NCBI RefSeq assembly: GCF_000409775.1
Contig: NZ_KE332393.1
Location: forward strand, 283,289-347,288
Reading direction: 5' to 3'
DNA length: 64,000 nucleotides
Source: Litchfieldella anticariensis FP35 = DSM 16096
GTDB lineage: Bacteria; Pseudomonadota; Gammaproteobacteria; Pseudomonadales; Halomonadaceae
Of this stretch, positions 62,501 through 64,000 are shown in pieces. A program made the translations under genes and the position numbers. The number at the start of each line of letters is the position of its first letter. Position 1 is the stretch's first letter. Below the pieces are notes generated by a model, which had not been told where the DNA came from, ran no database searches, and saw only the letters and a program-made list of their open reading frames with translations.

Positions 62501-64000
62501 TTCAGGCAGGAAAACAAGTGACTATCAATGCCAGTAATAGCCTTCAGAACGGGGCGATCAGGAACAACACCCGTACCCAGATCAATGGCAATCTAGGCAA
62601 TAGCGTCACGGGTGGCCCTGTCAATTCACTCGATATCACCCTCAACCGTCGCTCCACTGACGCTACCCCATCATCCCCGCCGGATGGAACGGGTGCCTAT
62701 CACGACGTGCCCTTTGAGCGTGTCTCGCCGACCCAGCTCTCCTCGTTCCGCCTGCCACAAGGCCGCTATGGGCTGTTCGTGCGCAATACCTCGCCGCAGA
62801 GCCGCTACCTGATTGAGACCAACCCCGAGTTCACCAGTGCCGACCAGCTGATGGGCTCCGACTACCTGCTCGACAAGCTGGACTATACCGCCGACGGCGC
62901 CTACCAACTGCTCGGCGACGGGCGCTACGAATCGCGGTTGATCCGCGACGCGGTGCTGGCCAACACCGGGCAGCGTTTCCTCAACGACTCGCTGGACGAC
63001 GACTACGCCCAGTACCGCCAACTGATGGACAACGCCGTGGCGGCCAAGGACGCCCTGCGGCTCAGCGTCGGCGTCGGCCTGACCCCGGCGCAGACCGCCG
63101 CGCTCACCCACGACATCGTGTGGCTGGAAGAACAGCAGGTCGACGGCCAGACGGTACTCGCCCCGGTGCTCTATCTGGCCCAGGTCGACGAGCGCAACGT
63201 GCGCGGTGCCAGCCTCATCCAGGGCCGCGACATCGACCTGATCGCCGGTGGCGACCTGGTCAACGTCGGCACCATCCGCGCCGACAACGATCTTACCGCG
63301 AGCACTGGCGGCTCGATCCTCCAGGGTGGCCTGATCGACGCCGGCGAGCGCCTGGACTTGAGTGCCCAGGATTCGATCCGCAACGCCCTGGCCGGCGAGA
63401 TTCGCGGCGGCCAGGTCAGCCTGACGGCCACCGAGGGCGACATCGTCAACGACCGCAGCGCGATCACTGCTGGCTACGACAAATCCTATGAGACCTACCT
63501 GGGTGAGGGCGGACTGATCAGCGCCCGCGACGGTCTGGCGCTGAGCGCCGGGCGCGATATCGTCAACCGCGCCGAGATCGTCAGCCAGGGCGATGCCGAT
63601 CTTCAGGCGGGGCGCGATATCGTCACCGAGGCCGTGACCGATGCCCGGCACAAGGCCAGTGAGTATGGCATTAGGCAGGGCAGCACACGCACCACGCAAC
63701 TCGGTGCCAGTCTCACCGCCGGGGGCGATGCCACCCTGGAGGCCGGTCGCGATGTGGTGGTCACGGCCAGCGACATTGCCTCGGAAGCGGCATTGGCCGT
63801 GGAGGCGGGCCGCGACATTCGCCTCGAGGCCGGCGAGGACACCGCCCATGACTGGGGGGTGAACATGCCACTCAGAGCGCGCGTCGATCAGCGGACTACC
63901 ACCCAGGTCGGCAGCCAACTGACGAGCGTCGACGACACCCGCCTCAGCGCCGGGCGCGACGTACGCCTGACCGCCAGCGAGATCGACAGTGGCGCCGGCC
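59509..64000 (+). CDS. TpsA filamentous haemagglutinin / CdiA-like exoprotein (3' end outside window)
   Basis: 1497 codons are visible and the frame is open at the right edge. Sec signal at residues 1-28 (YVAILLISALFWHPVIVLADG). The TPS domain carries LIVGNPNLRG and VVANPYGITCNGCGFI, the two export motifs. Next are FHA-type beta-helix repeats (SAGNITLNAG, LDNHGHLAA and similar) to about residue 745, a block of lower GC and different composition (about 745-1037), and from about 1185 the second repeat family (SLTAGGDATLEAGRDVVVTAS). The architecture is that of CdiA/FhaB, so adhesion or contact-dependent inhibition are the options. The C-terminal toxin and any immunity gene would lie outside the window. 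Confidence 0.93.
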   Translation, partial: MNIRSPLSRYVAILLISALFWHPVIVLADGIVVAPGSGNTSLDRAGNGVPVVDIATPNGRGLSHNTFTDYNVGRRGVILNNATRKLQSTELGGLIVGNPNLRGQAARLIINEVNGGRPSQLEGYTEVAGSAANVVVANPYGITCNGCGFINSPRVTLSTGQPIIEDGDLERFAVDQGRVAIEGLGLDATQVDQFDIITRAAEINAAIHAKHLNVITGANDVDAETLATSARQGTGEAPALAIDSSALGGMYAGSIRLVGTESGVGVKLAGDMAASDGDIQIDANGQLRLANASSSGTIQAKATYATLSGNVHGSQAVTVRTRDDLDIDVDSRLTSAGNITLNAGQTIDHQGTVIAGIENDTFQPGADLTVRTEQLDNHGHLAATQTLTVTTTAATHNHGRLLASEIAVDTATLDNHPDGLIAAGTIEIDADSVDNSGATIEATDTLTVDANKLTNTNGDLRALGGDTSRLTITGTLDNHNGRLEVASDNATLDAGTLLNDQGQLTHTGSGLLRLDADSVTNTGGQVHGTGSGEVTLDRLDDVGEWKFNDALGFTLDQGLTLVAGDTITSATSLNLKMASLDNRGELLANDALAIHASGDITNHGLISTRGDLDVTARHLTQLDGRLASGGTSTYHLDGKLDNQGFLTGIGDITITTAHLDNHGTLGSQGNLNIDSSGRIDNRSDSLLFAGGDMTLFGTHLFNRYGEIYSRGNLDFARNDDHAMAERLENRSGTIEAEGNITLSALEFLNVKDAYEEVFELADREIATENYVAKRYRHWLGRNNNNGSIPDVWVLVSRMVFQDFSVTDILKNKVVVDSPGSQIVAGENLLIKSADFLNGNSLMAANGNVEIESDHFHNRGSSSTITTRVRQYGRDIEFLDGVQVYQVSDLKSGYAADIAKLEDIINGIYENNPKEAARRMLEQMEKEGPLSPGSSYLITDQRYDSGNGYSVPWLLYTDTESWNQPSGSSAPLPSFFADMALKSDTQAYETTGTLSHAMIQAGKQVTINASNSLQNGAIRNNTRTQINGNLGNSVTGGPVNSLDITLNRRSTDATPSSPPDGTGAYHDVPFERVSPTQLSSFRLPQGRYGLFVRNTSPQSRYLIETNPEFTSADQLMGSDYLLDKLDYTADGAYQLLGDGRYESRLIRDAVLANTGQRFLNDSLDDDYAQYRQLMDNAVAAKDALRLSVGVGLTPAQTAALTHDIVWLEEQQVDGQTVLAPVLYLAQVDERNVRGASLIQGRDIDLIAGGDLVNVGTIRADNDLTASTGGSILQGGLIDAGERLDLSAQDSIRNALAGEIRGGQVSLTATEGDIVNDRSAITAGYDKSYETYLGEGGLISARDGLALSAGRDIVNRAEIVSQGDADLQAGRDIVTEAVTDARHKASEYGIRQGSTRTTQLGASLTAGGDATLEAGRDVVVTASDIASEAALAVEAGRDIRLEAGEDTAHDWGVNMPLRARVDQRTTTQVGSQLTSVDDTRLSAGRDVRLTASEIDSGAG

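Overview
The window looks like a gammaproteobacterial chromosome, most probably Halomonas or another Halomonadaceae. The evidence is high-GC core genes, a BCCT-type transporter, a split class II ribonucleotide reductase of the Pseudomonas type, and an NsrR/Hmp/NnrS nitric-oxide module. The genus is inferred from gene content, not from a marker gene. I saw no rRNA, tRNA, CRISPR array or insertion sequence.

1-23.5 kb (minus strand): three very large paralogous genes in tandem, transcribed in the order 23521 to 11975 (3848 aa), 11792 to 5127 (about 2221 aa), and 4832 off the left edge (at least 1610 aa). All share an N-terminal A-F-x-x-A-[IL]-x-x-A-Q motif, short HTH-like and DG-rich repeats, and a conserved central block. 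The two complete ones end in a hydrophobic region plus LysM (one also has SH3b). The largest carries a NUDIX domain, two pertussis-toxin-like ADP-ribosyltransferases and an HExxH metallopeptidase between the central block and the C-terminal anchor. The partial gene carries one ADP-ribosyltransferase. The middle one carries no enzyme at that position. I found no immunity genes and no signal peptides. This is the most unusual part of the window and looks like a giant modular effector family.

23.7-30.3 kb: LysR/azoreductase pair, membrane-anchored ASST-family protein, nsrR with a self-overlapping NsrR site, a possible small CxxCH protein with its own terminator, hemN, and a DUF488 protein. 30.8-34.9 kb: nrdJ with a 377-aa homing-endonuclease intein placed directly before the catalytic cysteine, followed by nrdJb. 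34.9-39.3 kb: GST, DUF1330 protein, ribB with a degenerate GTP cyclohydrolase II half, and an SDR/LysR pair.

39.4-47.7 kb: a catabolic cluster. The minus arm is DUF1185 protein, alpha/beta hydrolase, aldehyde dehydrogenase, flavin reductase, carboxymuconolactone-decarboxylase-like protein, GntR regulator and NUDIX hydrolase. The divergent plus arm is a BCCT transporter and a luciferase-like flavin monooxygenase. The set resembles trigonelline (N-methylpyridinium) degradation. Two near-identical inverted operators lie in the divergent promoter region, and a third copy lies upstream of ribB, which suggests that flavin supply is co-regulated with the flavin-dependent pathway.

47.8-57.3 kb: nitrogen-oxide genes (globin, HPP membrane protein, NsrR-boxed hmp-nnrS, two NarK transporters with an FNR-like box) interspersed with DUF2946, PepSY, SirB and AhpD-like genes. 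57.7-64 kb: a two-partner secretion locus (TpsB and the first 1497 codons of a filamentous-haemagglutinin/CdiA-like TpsA) running off the right edge.
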